64,000 bases of DNA from UBA974 sp002292405 (GTDB taxonomy: Bacteria > Bacteroidota > Bacteroidia > Flavobacteriales_D > Sanyastnellaceae), in the NCBI GenBank assembly GCA_943842425.1, contig CALTBR010000001.1, positions 248,001-312,000 on the forward strand, read 5' to 3'. A program made the position numbers and the translations under genes. This document shows, piece after piece, positions 41,114 to 50,376 of the stretch (position 1 is the first letter of the stretch; each line of letters starts with the position of its first letter). Below the pieces are notes generated by a model that had not been told where the DNA came from, searched no databases, and saw only the letters and a list, made by a program, of their open reading frames with translations.

Positions 41114-42547
41114 TTAGCAAGCATCCCCGAAAGCCGCAAGTACTTCAAGAATATCTCCCACGCCGACAATACCATCTTGGTTGATATCGTATTGGCATCC
41201 TGTTGAGCAACCGAATTCACTGAGAATGGCTAGAAGATCGCTTACAGTGACGTTTCCATCACCGTCGACATCTTCCGGACAACCAACAACAACGGAAGCT
41301 TCGATGTAGATTATTTGGAGCGCAGACGAGGTGTTGCCACAGTCGTCGAACGATGAGAAAGTTCGGTGAATTTCATAAGCTTCAGGGCATGGACCCCCAA
41401 CGAGAACTACGTCAATTGTAATATTCACCTGTGAGCAGTTGTCAAATGCAGTAGCACTACCTAAATCAGTTAATTCGCTATCGCATGTTGTTGTGATATC
41501 TGCAGGAACATAGGTAAATATTGGGGGAGTGTTATCAGTAAAAGAAATTGTCTGAGTGAATGTGCTTACGTTTCCACATCCATCCATTGCTGAGTAAGTG
41601 CGTGTTATGTTTCCACCTGTACATCCCAATCCAGTATTAATATCATTAAAACTTAAGGTTATAGGTGTACACGGGTCGGATGGACTTGCAGTTATTTCAT
41701 TAAAAGCGTTGAGATCATCACAAGGGACACTAACAAAACTAGGTGTGCCTGAAAAATTAGGGCCCTGATTGTCGGATGTCCCTGCCTCCCAAAGCCATGC
41801 GTTATATACTAGATCTGGGTAGTCTATATATGGATTTCTATTTCCTTGCTGTAAAGCAATCTTATCATTTCGAGATATTTCAGCATCATCAGCGGGATCA
41901 TCAAGATGCCATTGATATAAAATGTCAGTAGGCCCCATTTCTGTTATAGATCCTGCCGCATCGGGATACATCGTGTAGAAGTAGAAAGCAGCCCGTGCAA
42001 CGTCACCTTTTCGATCTTCCCTAGGTTCCCAATCACCACCAGAGCTTTCAGACCAAACCTCAGAATTACTCGGCGTACTTCCTTGCGAGGTATATGAATT
42101 GTTGATGGTACCATACCACTGAGCTTGACTATCGACGATATCATTATATGGCTTATTACCTCGCGCACTGTTTGCAGAACCGTGACAGGGTTTAAGGATA
42201 TGAATGTCAGATTTCATAGGTTCTGAGGAACCGAAAAAACTTTGTGGTACCAGATGCTCAGCGTTAATGGGATTGGGGTATGTTACATATCCACCAGCTT
42301 GTGTAAACCCTGTGTAAACGCACTCTATTTGGCCTCCAGAAATATCAACATATCCATACATTTGTCGCCTAGCCTCATTATATCCTAGGCTGCTGTGATA
42401 ACCATTATGCCAATTGCTTTGCAACCAGCTTTGGAGCTCAGAAAGGTGAATGTCTGTAGGTGGCGCAGCTTGACTCCAAGTAAAACTACATGGAACAAAT
42501 AACAGCACAACTAACAGCGCATAGGTGGGTATAAGTTGTCGAATCAT
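41114..42547 (-). CDS. Secreted endonuclease I with HYR domain and dockerin-like C-terminus
   Basis: A 477-aa secreted protein (MIRQLIPTYALLVVLLFVPC). Residues about 35-250 are an endonuclease I (EndA/NucM) domain: INAEHLVPQSFFG holds the catalytic His, SDIHILKPCHGSANSARGNK follows, then EPREDRKGDVARAAFYFYT. Such enzymes cut DNA and RNA outside the cell. Two beta-sandwich regions (about 270-420, DNTPPIFTYVPADITTTCDS) resemble HYR domains. It ends with the dockerin-like pair DVDGDGNVTVSDLLAILSEF and DINQDGIVGVGDILEVLAAF. Lying next to a phosphate operon, it may release phosphate or nucleotides from DNA; this is inference. Confidence 0.85.
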   Translation of the reverse strand: MIRQLIPTYALLVVLLFVPCSFTWSQAAPPTDIHLSELQSWLQSNWHNGYHSSLGYNEARRQMYGYVDISGGQIECVYTGFTQAGGYVTYPNPINAEHLVPQSFFGSSEPMKSDIHILKPCHGSANSARGNKPYNDIVDSQAQWYGTINNSYTSQGSTPSNSEVWSESSGGDWEPREDRKGDVARAAFYFYTMYPDAAGSITEMGPTDILYQWHLDDPADDAEISRNDKIALQQGNRNPYIDYPDLVYNAWLWEAGTSDNQGPNFSGTPSFVSVPCDDLNAFNEITASPSDPCTPITLSFNDINTGLGCTGGNITRTYSAMDGCGNVSTFTQTISFTDNTPPIFTYVPADITTTCDSELTDLGSATAFDNCSQVNITIDVVLVGGPCPEAYEIHRTFSSFDDCGNTSSALQIIYIEASVVVGCPEDVDGDGNVTVSDLLAILSEFGCSTGCQYDINQDGIVGVGDILEVLAAFGDAC

Positions 42548-42624
42548 AGAATTATTAATATACTAAATAAGAGGGTAATATCATAACGAAAGAGTAACGA
42601 AATGGGTTGCTTATAGAAATTTTT

Positions 42625-44565
42625 TTAAAAACAGATTGTTCCCCACTCCATTAGGAAAATCAATAGATCGTCAGCGCCTATAGTGCCGTCAAGATTTAAA
42701 TCTCCGGGACAGTTGTTATCGGAAACTTCCGCAAACGAGCATGTTCCGTCATCAATGTTTGCAGTTGAATCAAAATTTAATGCTTCGTTATACGTACAAC
42801 CCATTTCAGCTTCAGTTTCGCACATCAAAACATCTGAAGTAGCATAAGGGTTGAATTCATAAAATTCGGGATTTATACAACCAAGACAACTGTCCAGGCT
42901 GTTAAAACACACAATGTCTAGAGACAAGGGGCTACTTATAAAAATAGATCTTTCGTTTATCTCGGGTATTGAACTATCATCCATATATCGGTAAAGGAAT
43001 TCACCTTCAGGTGCTTGAATTTCAAACTTATAAACTCCAAAGCTTACGTGCTCACCAGGTATTGCACCTAATTCTGTTACAAGGGAAGCTGCTCCACCAT
43101 TTAGGAACATATCGACCCTAAACACGATGAGGAATAAACATGATCCATCATCAACGGTGGCTGATGGATTGAAGTTGGAAGCTTGAGAATTGGTGCATCC
43201 AGGGATGAAAATAAAATCAGATCCATCACAGTTTTGGTCAATTCCGTCGTTAGGTATTTCTGGGGCACCTAGATAAATAGAAGCGTCTGTATCGTCGCAA
43301 TCCCCTTCAGAATCAAGCATACCATCACCATCTTCATCTACCCCAAAATAACACGAACCATCATCGACCAATACACCCATGTCGTAATTCAGTGCGTTTA
43401 TGTCACCACATCCTTCAATTTCTGATAAAGGGATTTTCCGAGCTCGATAGACTGTGAAATATGCTCCAAGTTGAATTTCCCAAACAATTTCTCCCTGATT
43501 ATTTACTTCAGTAACCAATGTACCTACATCTTGTCCAGCATGTGCATTTCCCCATGCTATTAGTGTATTTCCATTTTCTAGTCGTTCAACACTGCCTTGT
43601 GCAGGTGCGTATATTTCGTCAGGGTGTGAGTAAGACCACCCCCTTGTAGCTGTCATTGCTACAGTATCGACCTCATATTCTACTACTCTCGAATAACCCG
43701 GTTGATTTCCATTGGAGGTACTGTTATCGAATAGAAGTATGCGGTTACCACCAATATCATTGACGTCGTGCTGATTTAAAAAACCTCCCCATTCGGGATC
43801 ATCTATCTGGAAATCATTTCCAGAACCACCTAATTTCCAATCGACTGACCAATCTATGGGGTTTAACCGAGCTATAGTGCTAATGTTTCGGAAGCTCATT
43901 AATAGCCCTCCCTGAGAGTCAATATCGAATGCGTTCCAATGCAGATAATCTACCAGTTGATAACTGAGATTATTAGCTAGGTTAACTGGGATATGGTCTA
44001 GCCCATGCCATTCGCGTAAAATATTCTCTTCCACATCCATATGTATTAACCAAGGCTGTATTACTTCCGCATCTTCAACCCCTCCAAAGCTGCTTAAATC
44101 CATGATTACGAGCTCACTTACAACAAACATATATGACCCATCTTCAAACCTGTGAACGTCGTGATAGTCAGTTTCTGGGATGATACTAAGCCCTAGTGTA
44201 TCAGTAGGCGTTAGGTTTTGGTCTACGGTTACCCATTTGCGAATCGAATAATTGTAAAAAACAAACTCATCATCTCCCCATGGTTCGAAAATAAACCCTC
44301 GTGCAGGTGTGTGTGCACTAAAAACCAACTCCCCTTCTTCATCGACTGCGCAGAGATATATTTGATTTGAATTTTGAATTGGCGCCATCACAACTGCCCC
44401 AGGAACTGCCCCATCAGTCGTTGTGAGTATGGTGTAAGGTGGGGTTTGTGCTAGGATAGAAGAAAGTGGAAAAGTGATGGCACAAAGGCATGTCGCAATG
44501 ATAAACCAAACGTGATTTAGTTTACGTTTATCGAAGAAAGTGCATGGTATTGTGAACACAAACAT
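42625..44565 (-). CDS. Secreted arylsulfotransferase-like protein with dockerin-like C-terminus
   Basis: A 646-aa secreted protein; after a short leader (MFVFTIPCTFFDKRK) comes a hydrophobic signal (VWFIIATCLCAITFPLSSIL). Residues about 50-390 resemble the ASST/arylsulfotransferase beta-propeller: YHDVHRFEDGSYMFVVSEL, DYLHWNAFDIDSQGGLLMSF, NISTIARLNPIDWSVDWKLG, WGGFLNQHDVNDIGGNRILL, RLENGNTLIAWGN. Then GCxDxxALNYD repeats and a MopE-type motif (DGDCDDTDASIYLGAPEIP). It ends with a single dockerin-like loop (DLNLDGTIGADDLLIFLMEW). The sulfate-transfer His cannot be confirmed by eye, so enzyme activity is uncertain. Confidence 0.75.
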   Translation of the reverse strand: MFVFTIPCTFFDKRKLNHVWFIIATCLCAITFPLSSILAQTPPYTILTTTDGAVPGAVVMAPIQNSNQIYLCAVDEEGELVFSAHTPARGFIFEPWGDDEFVFYNYSIRKWVTVDQNLTPTDTLGLSIIPETDYHDVHRFEDGSYMFVVSELVIMDLSSFGGVEDAEVIQPWLIHMDVEENILREWHGLDHIPVNLANNLSYQLVDYLHWNAFDIDSQGGLLMSFRNISTIARLNPIDWSVDWKLGGSGNDFQIDDPEWGGFLNQHDVNDIGGNRILLFDNSTSNGNQPGYSRVVEYEVDTVAMTATRGWSYSHPDEIYAPAQGSVERLENGNTLIAWGNAHAGQDVGTLVTEVNNQGEIVWEIQLGAYFTVYRARKIPLSEIEGCGDINALNYDMGVLVDDGSCYFGVDEDGDGMLDSEGDCDDTDASIYLGAPEIPNDGIDQNCDGSDFIFIPGCTNSQASNFNPSATVDDGSCLFLIVFRVDMFLNGGAASLVTELGAIPGEHVSFGVYKFEIQAPEGEFLYRYMDDSSIPEINERSIFISSPLSLDIVCFNSLDSCLGCINPEFYEFNPYATSDVLMCETEAEMGCTYNEALNFDSTANIDDGTCSFAEVSDNNCPGDLNLDGTIGADDLLIFLMEWGTICF

Positions 44566-44605
44566 AGATTATGTATAAAAATAGATTAAGTATAAAAGTA
44601 CGGGT

Positions 44606-45565
44606 TTATTCGTCCGCCAAGCCACTTACCCACACACCAATGTCTTGCGTAACCTCTCCTGCGGATGTTTTTGTCAAATGGTTTCCATCGGTATAGCTAT
44701 ACTCATTATCAAGAGTAGAGAAATCGAGGTAACCTTTAGATTTTAAAAGCGCCTTTGAGATCTTTTCCTTAAAATCAGGCATGTATTGCTGCTCGATAGA
44801 TAGCATCTTCTTATGAACAGGCAATCGGACGACATACACATCCCCGTGGTTCGAAAGAAACTCTATAATCGTGTCTAGATATTCTATTCGGCTTTCAGAA
44901 CCAGTTCTATTGTTGGATTTATTTCTATACATTCCAAATCTCTCCGCCTCTTTTCGTTTAACAAAGCCACTATCTAAAGAAGTATAAACATCAAGCCACC
45001 CGTCATCGTCTAGCACACTGAAAGAACCGGTCATGGATGAGTTGAGTTGACCACTATTGTATTTGAGAATGGGCTTTTCAATACGGTTTAATAATATTCG
45101 GCCCCAGCCGTGAGGGAATTGCTTAAACAAATATTTAAAGTTGGGTTTAGAAGTAAAATCAGACATGCCAAACAAAACGCTAAGGCTATCAGGAGTTTTG
45201 TTTGCATCAGAGATCTTCTCGCTAATACTCCAAGGGTCTACAGTGATGATAAAACATCCATCTTGAGAATCAAGGTCGATTTTCTGTTTAATGGCATTGA
45301 AGTAAACCAGCCCGAAAGGAGAACTCTTCAGTGTAAACGAAAAATTGAAAAACGAAAAATTGCTATTTTCGATAGAAGATGATAAAACAGAAGGGATTAT
45401 GCCTTGTTTTGCCCTTGAAGTCCCAAGGATTAATGAGCTTTGTTTGGGACTAGAAAACTTTAAATAATAATCATCAGTCGTGCCATCGGCAAGAAATGCA
45501 AGCCCAATATGGAGGAGCATAACGATGCTTAAAAAAAGGAGTATATGTTTAATAAAGATTTTCAA
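44606..45565 (-). CDS. SGNH/AlgJ-like partner of the MBOAT acyltransferase
   Basis: A protein of about 319 aa with one N-terminal membrane helix (HILLFLSIVMLLHIGLAFLA). The exported part has LILGTSRAKQGIIPSVL, a GxS block as in SGNH hydrolases or AlgJ/AlgX-like proteins, and a late DGNHLTKTSAG motif with Asp and His. That set fits a periplasmic partner that completes acetylation of a polysaccharide. There is no ATG near the N-terminus; TTG at 45565, one base after the MBOAT stop, is my choice, since a longer frame would overlap the MBOAT gene by 62 bp. Position and spacing show cotranscription with MBOAT. Confidence 0.65.
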   Translation of the reverse strand: MKIFIKHILLFLSIVMLLHIGLAFLADGTTDDYYLKFSSPKQSSLILGTSRAKQGIIPSVLSSSIENSNFSFFNFSFTLKSSPFGLVYFNAIKQKIDLDSQDGCFIITVDPWSISEKISDANKTPDSLSVLFGMSDFTSKPNFKYLFKQFPHGWGRILLNRIEKPILKYNSGQLNSSMTGSFSVLDDDGWLDVYTSLDSGFVKRKEAERFGMYRNKSNNRTGSESRIEYLDTIIEFLSNHGDVYVVRLPVHKKMLSIEQQYMPDFKEKISKALLKSKGYLDFSTLDNEYSYTDGNHLTKTSAGEVTQDIGVWVSGLADE

Positions 45566-45566
45566 A

Positions 45567-47015
45567 TCAGAATTGAAAATAAATAAATTCAGATCCCCCA
45601 AACTGGCCAAACGTGATGATAACACCAACTACGATTGTGTAGATAACCCATCTCGAAGGCCTACTAAGATTTTCTATACTCAACCCAAACTTTTTATCTC
45701 GTTGTACCCACTCTACAGCGATAAATAAACAGATCAGAATAGTTGTGTAAAGCATAAATGCCTTAGGTGTAATAAAAGACGGCATGCTAAAGAAGGAAGA
45801 AGAAAACATTAGATTTAAATAATGTACTGCTTCAGTGAGTGTATCTGCCCTGAAAAACACCCAAGCTATAACTGTGAGGAAAAAGGTAAAACCTATGCTC
45901 AAGAATTCTTTATATGTGGGGAATAAAGACCCTTCGGCCACCGTGTTTAAATGGTTGCGGTTTTTTTTCGTAAGCATTAATGGAAGAAAGTACAGTGCGT
46001 TAAGTCCTCCCCAAACAATAAAATTCCAGCTCGCCCCATGCCACAAACCACTCACGATAAAAATAACAAAGACGTTTCGTATTTTATTCCATGCACCTCC
46101 TTTAGATCCTCCGAGTGGGATGTATAAATAATCTCTAAACCAAGTAGATAATGAGATGTGCCATCTCCTCCAGAACTCTCCTATATTTCTTGAAAAATAC
46201 GGGGTAGCAAAATTTTGTTTAAGATTTATATTAAACAGTCGGGAGGTTCCTATCGCTATGTCAGAATATCCGGAAAAGTCACAGTAAATCTGAAAGGCAA
46301 AGAAGACAGCCCCCATAAATAGCGTACTTCCACTTAGTGGGTCTGGGTTGTCAAAGATTGCGTTTACAAAAACAGCGCAATTGTCTGCAATAACGACTTT
46401 CTTGAAAAGTCCCCATAGAATTTGACGCATGCCATCAGCTGCCTGATCGTAATTAAACTTTCGGGCTTTTAAAAACTGAGGCAGCAAATTGGTAGCTCTC
46501 TCGATAGGACCTGCGACTAGCTGAGGGAAGAAGCAAACAAAGGCAGAGAAAGCGATGAAATCATCTGTGTGTTTTAATTTTCTTCGGTATACATCGATGG
46601 AATAACTCAGTGTTTGGAATGTATAAAAACTAATCCCCACAGGTAGGATGATATTTAATGATCCTGCAGAAATTTCAACACCGAACAAAGAAAAAGCATC
46701 TATGAAATTACTGACGAAAAAATCGAAATATTTAAAAACCCCTAAAAATCCTAGATTAACAGTAAAACTAGTGTACAAAAGCAGCTTTCTGTTGAGTTCC
46801 AGCTTGGCTTCTTCAAGAGACTTTCCTATGAAAAAATCGAGAACTGTGCTAAAGACAATCAGCCCTAAAAACCTCCAATCCCACCAACCATAAAACACAT
46901 AGCTTGCAGCTACAATAAGCAGGTTTTGGTACCTCAAGCTATTCTTAAAAACAAACCAATAAAGAACAAAAACAACAGGCAAGAAGAGGGCGAAATCTAT
47001 CGAATTAAAAAGCAT
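45567..47015 (-). CDS. MBOAT-family O-acyltransferase (AlgI-like)
   Basis: A 482-aa polytopic inner membrane protein. The AlgI/DltB motifs are clear: GISFYTFQTLSYSIDVYR, FFPQLVAGPIERA, FFAFQIYCDFSGYSDIAIG, FWRRWHISLSTWFRDYLYIP and the catalytic His in FIVSGLWHGASWNFIVWG. Enzymes of this type move acetyl groups across the membrane onto polysaccharides such as alginate or cellulose. The substrate polymer is not shown here. The SGNH-like partner follows immediately downstream on the same strand. Confidence 0.88.
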   Translation of the reverse strand: MLFNSIDFALFLPVVFVLYWFVFKNSLRYQNLLIVAASYVFYGWWDWRFLGLIVFSTVLDFFIGKSLEEAKLELNRKLLLYTSFTVNLGFLGVFKYFDFFVSNFIDAFSLFGVEISAGSLNIILPVGISFYTFQTLSYSIDVYRRKLKHTDDFIAFSAFVCFFPQLVAGPIERATNLLPQFLKARKFNYDQAADGMRQILWGLFKKVVIADNCAVFVNAIFDNPDPLSGSTLFMGAVFFAFQIYCDFSGYSDIAIGTSRLFNINLKQNFATPYFSRNIGEFWRRWHISLSTWFRDYLYIPLGGSKGGAWNKIRNVFVIFIVSGLWHGASWNFIVWGGLNALYFLPLMLTKKNRNHLNTVAEGSLFPTYKEFLSIGFTFFLTVIAWVFFRADTLTEAVHYLNLMFSSSFFSMPSFITPKAFMLYTTILICLFIAVEWVQRDKKFGLSIENLSRPSRWVIYTIVVGVIITFGQFGGSEFIYFQF

Positions 47016-47392
47016 CTACAATATTTTAGAAGACTTTGCTGGAACTCTTTGCGAAACGATTAAAAACACTTCCATTTAGATAAATATGAATTCTTCATTA
47101 AATGTATTGCAAAATAAATGTATAAGTATGCGACGTAGGACTTTACTCATTAATTACGGTTTTAAATCCAGCGTTCTCTATGCGTTGAAATTTGTTGATT
47201 TTATTTTCCATCGTTTTTTTATCTTATACTGATTCTGTTCCTAAAGCAGCAGCAAATGCGAATTTGAGTGGAGCAGGGACTCCCCAATTACATGGTTTGC
47301 CATGATCGATTTCTGCGCAATTTCTTATACGGTTTCATCATATACAATCGGAGTCTCCGAAAAGACAATGGAACGAATATAAATCACGTTAC
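47016..47392. other. Intergenic region with short coding scars
   Basis: A 377-bp gap between the photolyase and MBOAT genes. On the minus strand, 47224-47334 is open for 36 codons after tandem stops and reads AEIDHGKPCNWGVPAPLKFA, then FAAALGTESV and a stop; it looks like a gene end, but I do not recognise the family. A 22-codon frame (47143-47211, MENKINKFQRIENAGFKTVI) has a KFQR motif like the scars at 9641 and 23550. No tRNA or terminator is seen. Confidence 0.35.
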
Positions 47393-48685
47393 TCAGTTAG
47401 GGATTAGTCCTTTTTTATAAGTTTCGATGGCTCTTTTCCTAGCCAACTTGTGATCTACCATTGGAGAAGGATACTCAAATGTATCTAATTCGGGAATCCA
47501 TTTTTTTAGATAGAGCCTTTCAGAATCAAATTTTCTAACTTGTTCAGTTGGGTTAAATATCCTGAAATATGGCGCCGAATCACACCCTGTTCCAGCCGCC
47601 CATTGCCAATTGCCATTGTTTGATGAGAGTTCAAAATCTAAAAGTTTCTTTGCAAAGTATGCCTCACCCCACCTCCAATCAATTAGCAAGTGCTTGCATA
47701 AAAATCCCGCAGCGACCATTCGCACCCTATTGTGCATATATCCAGTCGCATTTAATTCTCGCATTCCGGCATCAACAATGGGATATCCGGTCTCCCCAAC
47801 TTTCCATTTTTCAAATTCTTGTAGGTTGTTTCTCCACTGTATAGAATCGTATTTTTTCTTAAAATTCGACCCCACTACATTTGGAAAATGATAGATTATT
47901 TGCATAAAGAATTCTCGCCAGATTAACTCACTAACAAAAACCTGATTGTTGATCGTTTTGAGTAGAACCTCACGCACACTGACAGTTCCAAATCGAAGAT
48001 GAGGAGATAAATAGCTTGTTTTATTTGCTGCAGGAAAATTTCGGTCCTCTTCGTAATTCTCCAGTTGGTCTAAATTATAGTTTAGAACCTCTACAGACGA
48101 TCGTGTAAACCCAAACGCTGAAATTTCTGGAAAGGGTAGGTTTATTTCTAAGAAGCTTGTGTTTAAAATAGAGGTATAGTTCTTTAGTGATTCGCCCTTA
48201 AGCATTCCCATCCATTTGTTTTTATACGGAGTAAAAACAGTGTATGGAGTTTTATCTCCCTTCAAGATATCCTCTTTTGCGAAGATTACCTGATCCTTAA
48301 ACAGGTTAAATACCACTCCCTTTTCATTAAGTTGCTGCTTAATTTCTTGATCTCGTTGAATGGCGTATGGTTCGTAATCTTCGTTAGCGTATACAGAATG
48401 GATATTGTATTTGTCAATAAGAAGACTCCAGACAGTCTTGGGATCCCCTTTGGAACACAAGAGAGAACTTGACAAACCCCTCAGTTTAATTGATAATTTA
48501 CTGAGTTGGTCGTAGATAAATGTAATTCGAGAATCGTCTGGATCTAGTTCATCAGTAATCTCATCATCAAAAATGAAAATTGGCAATACTGGGAATGAGC
48601 TACTAAGAGCCTCAAACAACCCACGGTTATCCTCAAGTCTCAAATCCCTTCGGAACCAAAAAACTGAAATTTTTGCTTTTTTCAT
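47393..48685 (-). CDS. Deoxyribodipyrimidine photo-lyase/cryptochrome
   Basis: A 430-aa flavoprotein of the photolyase/cryptochrome family. The N-terminal alpha/beta domain starts SVFWFRRDLRLEDNRGLFEA, and the C-terminal FAD domain has SELIWREFFMQIIYHFPNVV, DAGMRELNATGYMHNRVRMV and SSNNGNWQWAAGTGCDSAPY followed by FRIFNP, with the Trp and Asn residues that hold FAD and the lesion. This is the class I cyclobutane pyrimidine dimer photolyase pattern, repairing UV damage with blue light. The length is slightly shorter than E. coli PhrB, as is usual in this phylum. It is transcribed in the same direction as the helicase gene upstream. Confidence 0.88.
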   Translation of the reverse strand: MKKAKISVFWFRRDLRLEDNRGLFEALSSSFPVLPIFIFDDEITDELDPDDSRITFIYDQLSKLSIKLRGLSSSLLCSKGDPKTVWSLLIDKYNIHSVYANEDYEPYAIQRDQEIKQQLNEKGVVFNLFKDQVIFAKEDILKGDKTPYTVFTPYKNKWMGMLKGESLKNYTSILNTSFLEINLPFPEISAFGFTRSSVEVLNYNLDQLENYEEDRNFPAANKTSYLSPHLRFGTVSVREVLLKTINNQVFVSELIWREFFMQIIYHFPNVVGSNFKKKYDSIQWRNNLQEFEKWKVGETGYPIVDAGMRELNATGYMHNRVRMVAAGFLCKHLLIDWRWGEAYFAKKLLDFELSSNNGNWQWAAGTGCDSAPYFRIFNPTEQVRKFDSERLYLKKWIPELDTFEYPSPMVDHKLARKRAIETYKKGLIPN

Positions 48686-48718
48686 TTATCTAATTAATAG
48701 AAAATCAGGAGTTAAGAA

Positions 48719-50086
48719 TCATTTTTTCTTCCTCTTCTTTTTCATATTCTGAATTTTATCTCCACGCCTGACTGGTTTTTTGTATCTCTCTTTTACAGTT
48801 TTATTATAGCTTTTTTTCTCGACTTTTTCTTTGCTATTCTTTACCGATTTCTCCTGAAAAGAACCCCCAACCCTCACTTCAGAAGCTGACTTTTCATTGT
48901 ACAGCTCATCAGGGTCTACTGGTTTCTTCTTTTCCTCAGGTGTGAGTTGAGAAGCCACCACCACGCCCTCTGGAAATTCATTCAGTGGAATGGTGTAATT
49001 CATCAAGCTTTCAATAGAATCTTTTAGTGCAATCTCTTTCTCATTGTAAAAGAGGATGGACTTACCCTGTTGTTCAGCTCTACCGGTTCGCCCAATTCGG
49101 TGGATATAATTTTCGGGGTAGAAAGGAGTGTCAAAACTGATTACGGTACTGACTTTTTCTAAATCAAGACCACGTGAAATGACATCGGTTGCGATCAGAA
49201 TTCTACTCGTTCCGTCTTCAAATTTTTCTATGGATTTAGTACGATAATTTTGTTCTTTCCTAGAGTGAATTACTGAAAGTTCAGATTGAAAGTTTAATAG
49301 TTCAAAGAGCCTGTCCGCATTTACTTTGGTAGCCACAAAAATCAATACTTTGCTGTATTCTTCTTTGTCTTCTAACAGATGGTTTAATAAGTTGGTCTTC
49401 GTATAAAAATTAGGAACAGCATACGACTCCTGAGTAATCGTCTCTAAAGGTGTGCCGCTAATAGAAATCGTTTTCTTGACGGGGTTCACCAGAAAATCAT
49501 CGATCAATTCATCTACATAGGTTGTCATTGTAGCAGAAAAAAGGATGTTTTGACGTTTTGTTGGCAGGTTTTCGAAGATGTTTTTCAATTGTGTTTTATA
49601 GCCAAAATCAAGCATAATATCCACTTCGTCAATTACCAGCTTTTTGATTGATTTCAGTCGCAATACATGAGACAGGACGAGGTCATACAATCGCCGGGGT
49701 GTACCTACAATGATATCTTGCCCTTCGGCAATGGCCCTCTTTTGGGGGTTGATGTTGTTAGATCCGCCATAAACCCCCAGGGCTCTTACATGAATGTAGG
49801 GCGTGAGTTTTTCTATTTCTTTTACAATTTGAATCACGAGTTCTCTGGTAGGAGCAAGAATTAAGACCTTGGGATTAAGTTGGTCTGAATACTTCAAATC
49901 CTGTAGGATTGGGAGTAAATAGGCGATTGTTTTTCCGGTCCCGGTTTGTGCAATTCCCACAAAATCGATTCCGCTAAGAATAGTTGAATAGGACTCTTGC
50001 TGAATGGGGGTAGGCTTTTCAAATCTTAAATCAGAAATTGCATTTTTTAATGGTTTCTTAATTTTAAGATCTTCGAATGTATTCAT
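48719..50086 (-). CDS. DEAD-box-family RNA helicase (DEVD variant)
   Basis: A 455-aa ATP-dependent RNA helicase. The Q motif (FEKPTPIQQESY), Walker A (AQTGTGKT), PTREL, GG, TPRRL, motif II DEVD instead of DEAD, SAT, and motif VI HRIGRTGR are all present in order. The C-terminal tail is very basic (KKPVRRGDKIQNMKKKRKKK), as in cold-adaptation or ribosome-assembly helicases. ATG at 50086 is chosen; the frame continues 13 codons upstream over a tRNA terminator. A CTTTG element lies four bases before the ATG, so the message may be leaderless. Confidence 0.88.
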   Translation of the reverse strand: MNTFEDLKIKKPLKNAISDLRFEKPTPIQQESYSTILSGIDFVGIAQTGTGKTIAYLLPILQDLKYSDQLNPKVLILAPTRELVIQIVKEIEKLTPYIHVRALGVYGGSNNINPQKRAIAEGQDIIVGTPRRLYDLVLSHVLRLKSIKKLVIDEVDIMLDFGYKTQLKNIFENLPTKRQNILFSATMTTYVDELIDDFLVNPVKKTISISGTPLETITQESYAVPNFYTKTNLLNHLLEDKEEYSKVLIFVATKVNADRLFELLNFQSELSVIHSRKEQNYRTKSIEKFEDGTSRILIATDVISRGLDLEKVSTVISFDTPFYPENYIHRIGRTGRAEQQGKSILFYNEKEIALKDSIESLMNYTIPLNEFPEGVVVASQLTPEEKKKPVDPDELYNEKSASEVRVGGSFQEKSVKNSKEKVEKKSYNKTVKERYKKPVRRGDKIQNMKKKRKKK

Positions 50087-50106
50087 TGTACAAAGTAATA
50101 AATCTA

Positions 50107-50137
50107 TAAAACAAGAAACCCACATTTGTGAGTTTCT
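50107..50137 (-). terminator. Terminator after tRNA-Val
   Basis: Minus-strand stem GAAACTCAC and GTGGGTTTC with an AAAT loop (one mismatch), followed by TTGTTTT. It lies just after the tRNA-Val 3' end and before the helicase start. Confidence 0.65.
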
Positions 50138-50143
50138 TTTTCG

Positions 50144-50217
50144 TGGGCCATACTGGATTCGAACCAGTGACTTCTACCATGTCGAGGTAGCACTCTAACC
50201 AGCTGAGTTAATGGCCC
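50144..50217 (-). tRNA. tRNA-Val (GAC)
   Basis: A 74-base cloverleaf: acceptor GGGCCAT pairs with ATGGCCC, D stem ACTC/GAGT, anticodon stem CTACC/GGTAG with loop TCGACAT, T arm ACTGG-TTCGAAT-CCAGT, discriminator A, no encoded CCA. The anticodon is GAC. Position 33, almost always U, is C here, and the usual G10 is A10 (paired with T25). Confidence 0.85.
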
Positions 50218-50376
50218 AATACTACAACTCTCAGTGCTTTTATAGTTCTAAAAGAGTTGAAAGATAGCAAGAATATACTCAATGCGAATAGCACGTCGAA
50301 TTAATCATAAAGCTTGAGGGTTCGACAAGGCTATAAATCAAAATAGTCTTACCTTGTAAATCCTAAAACTAAGACA

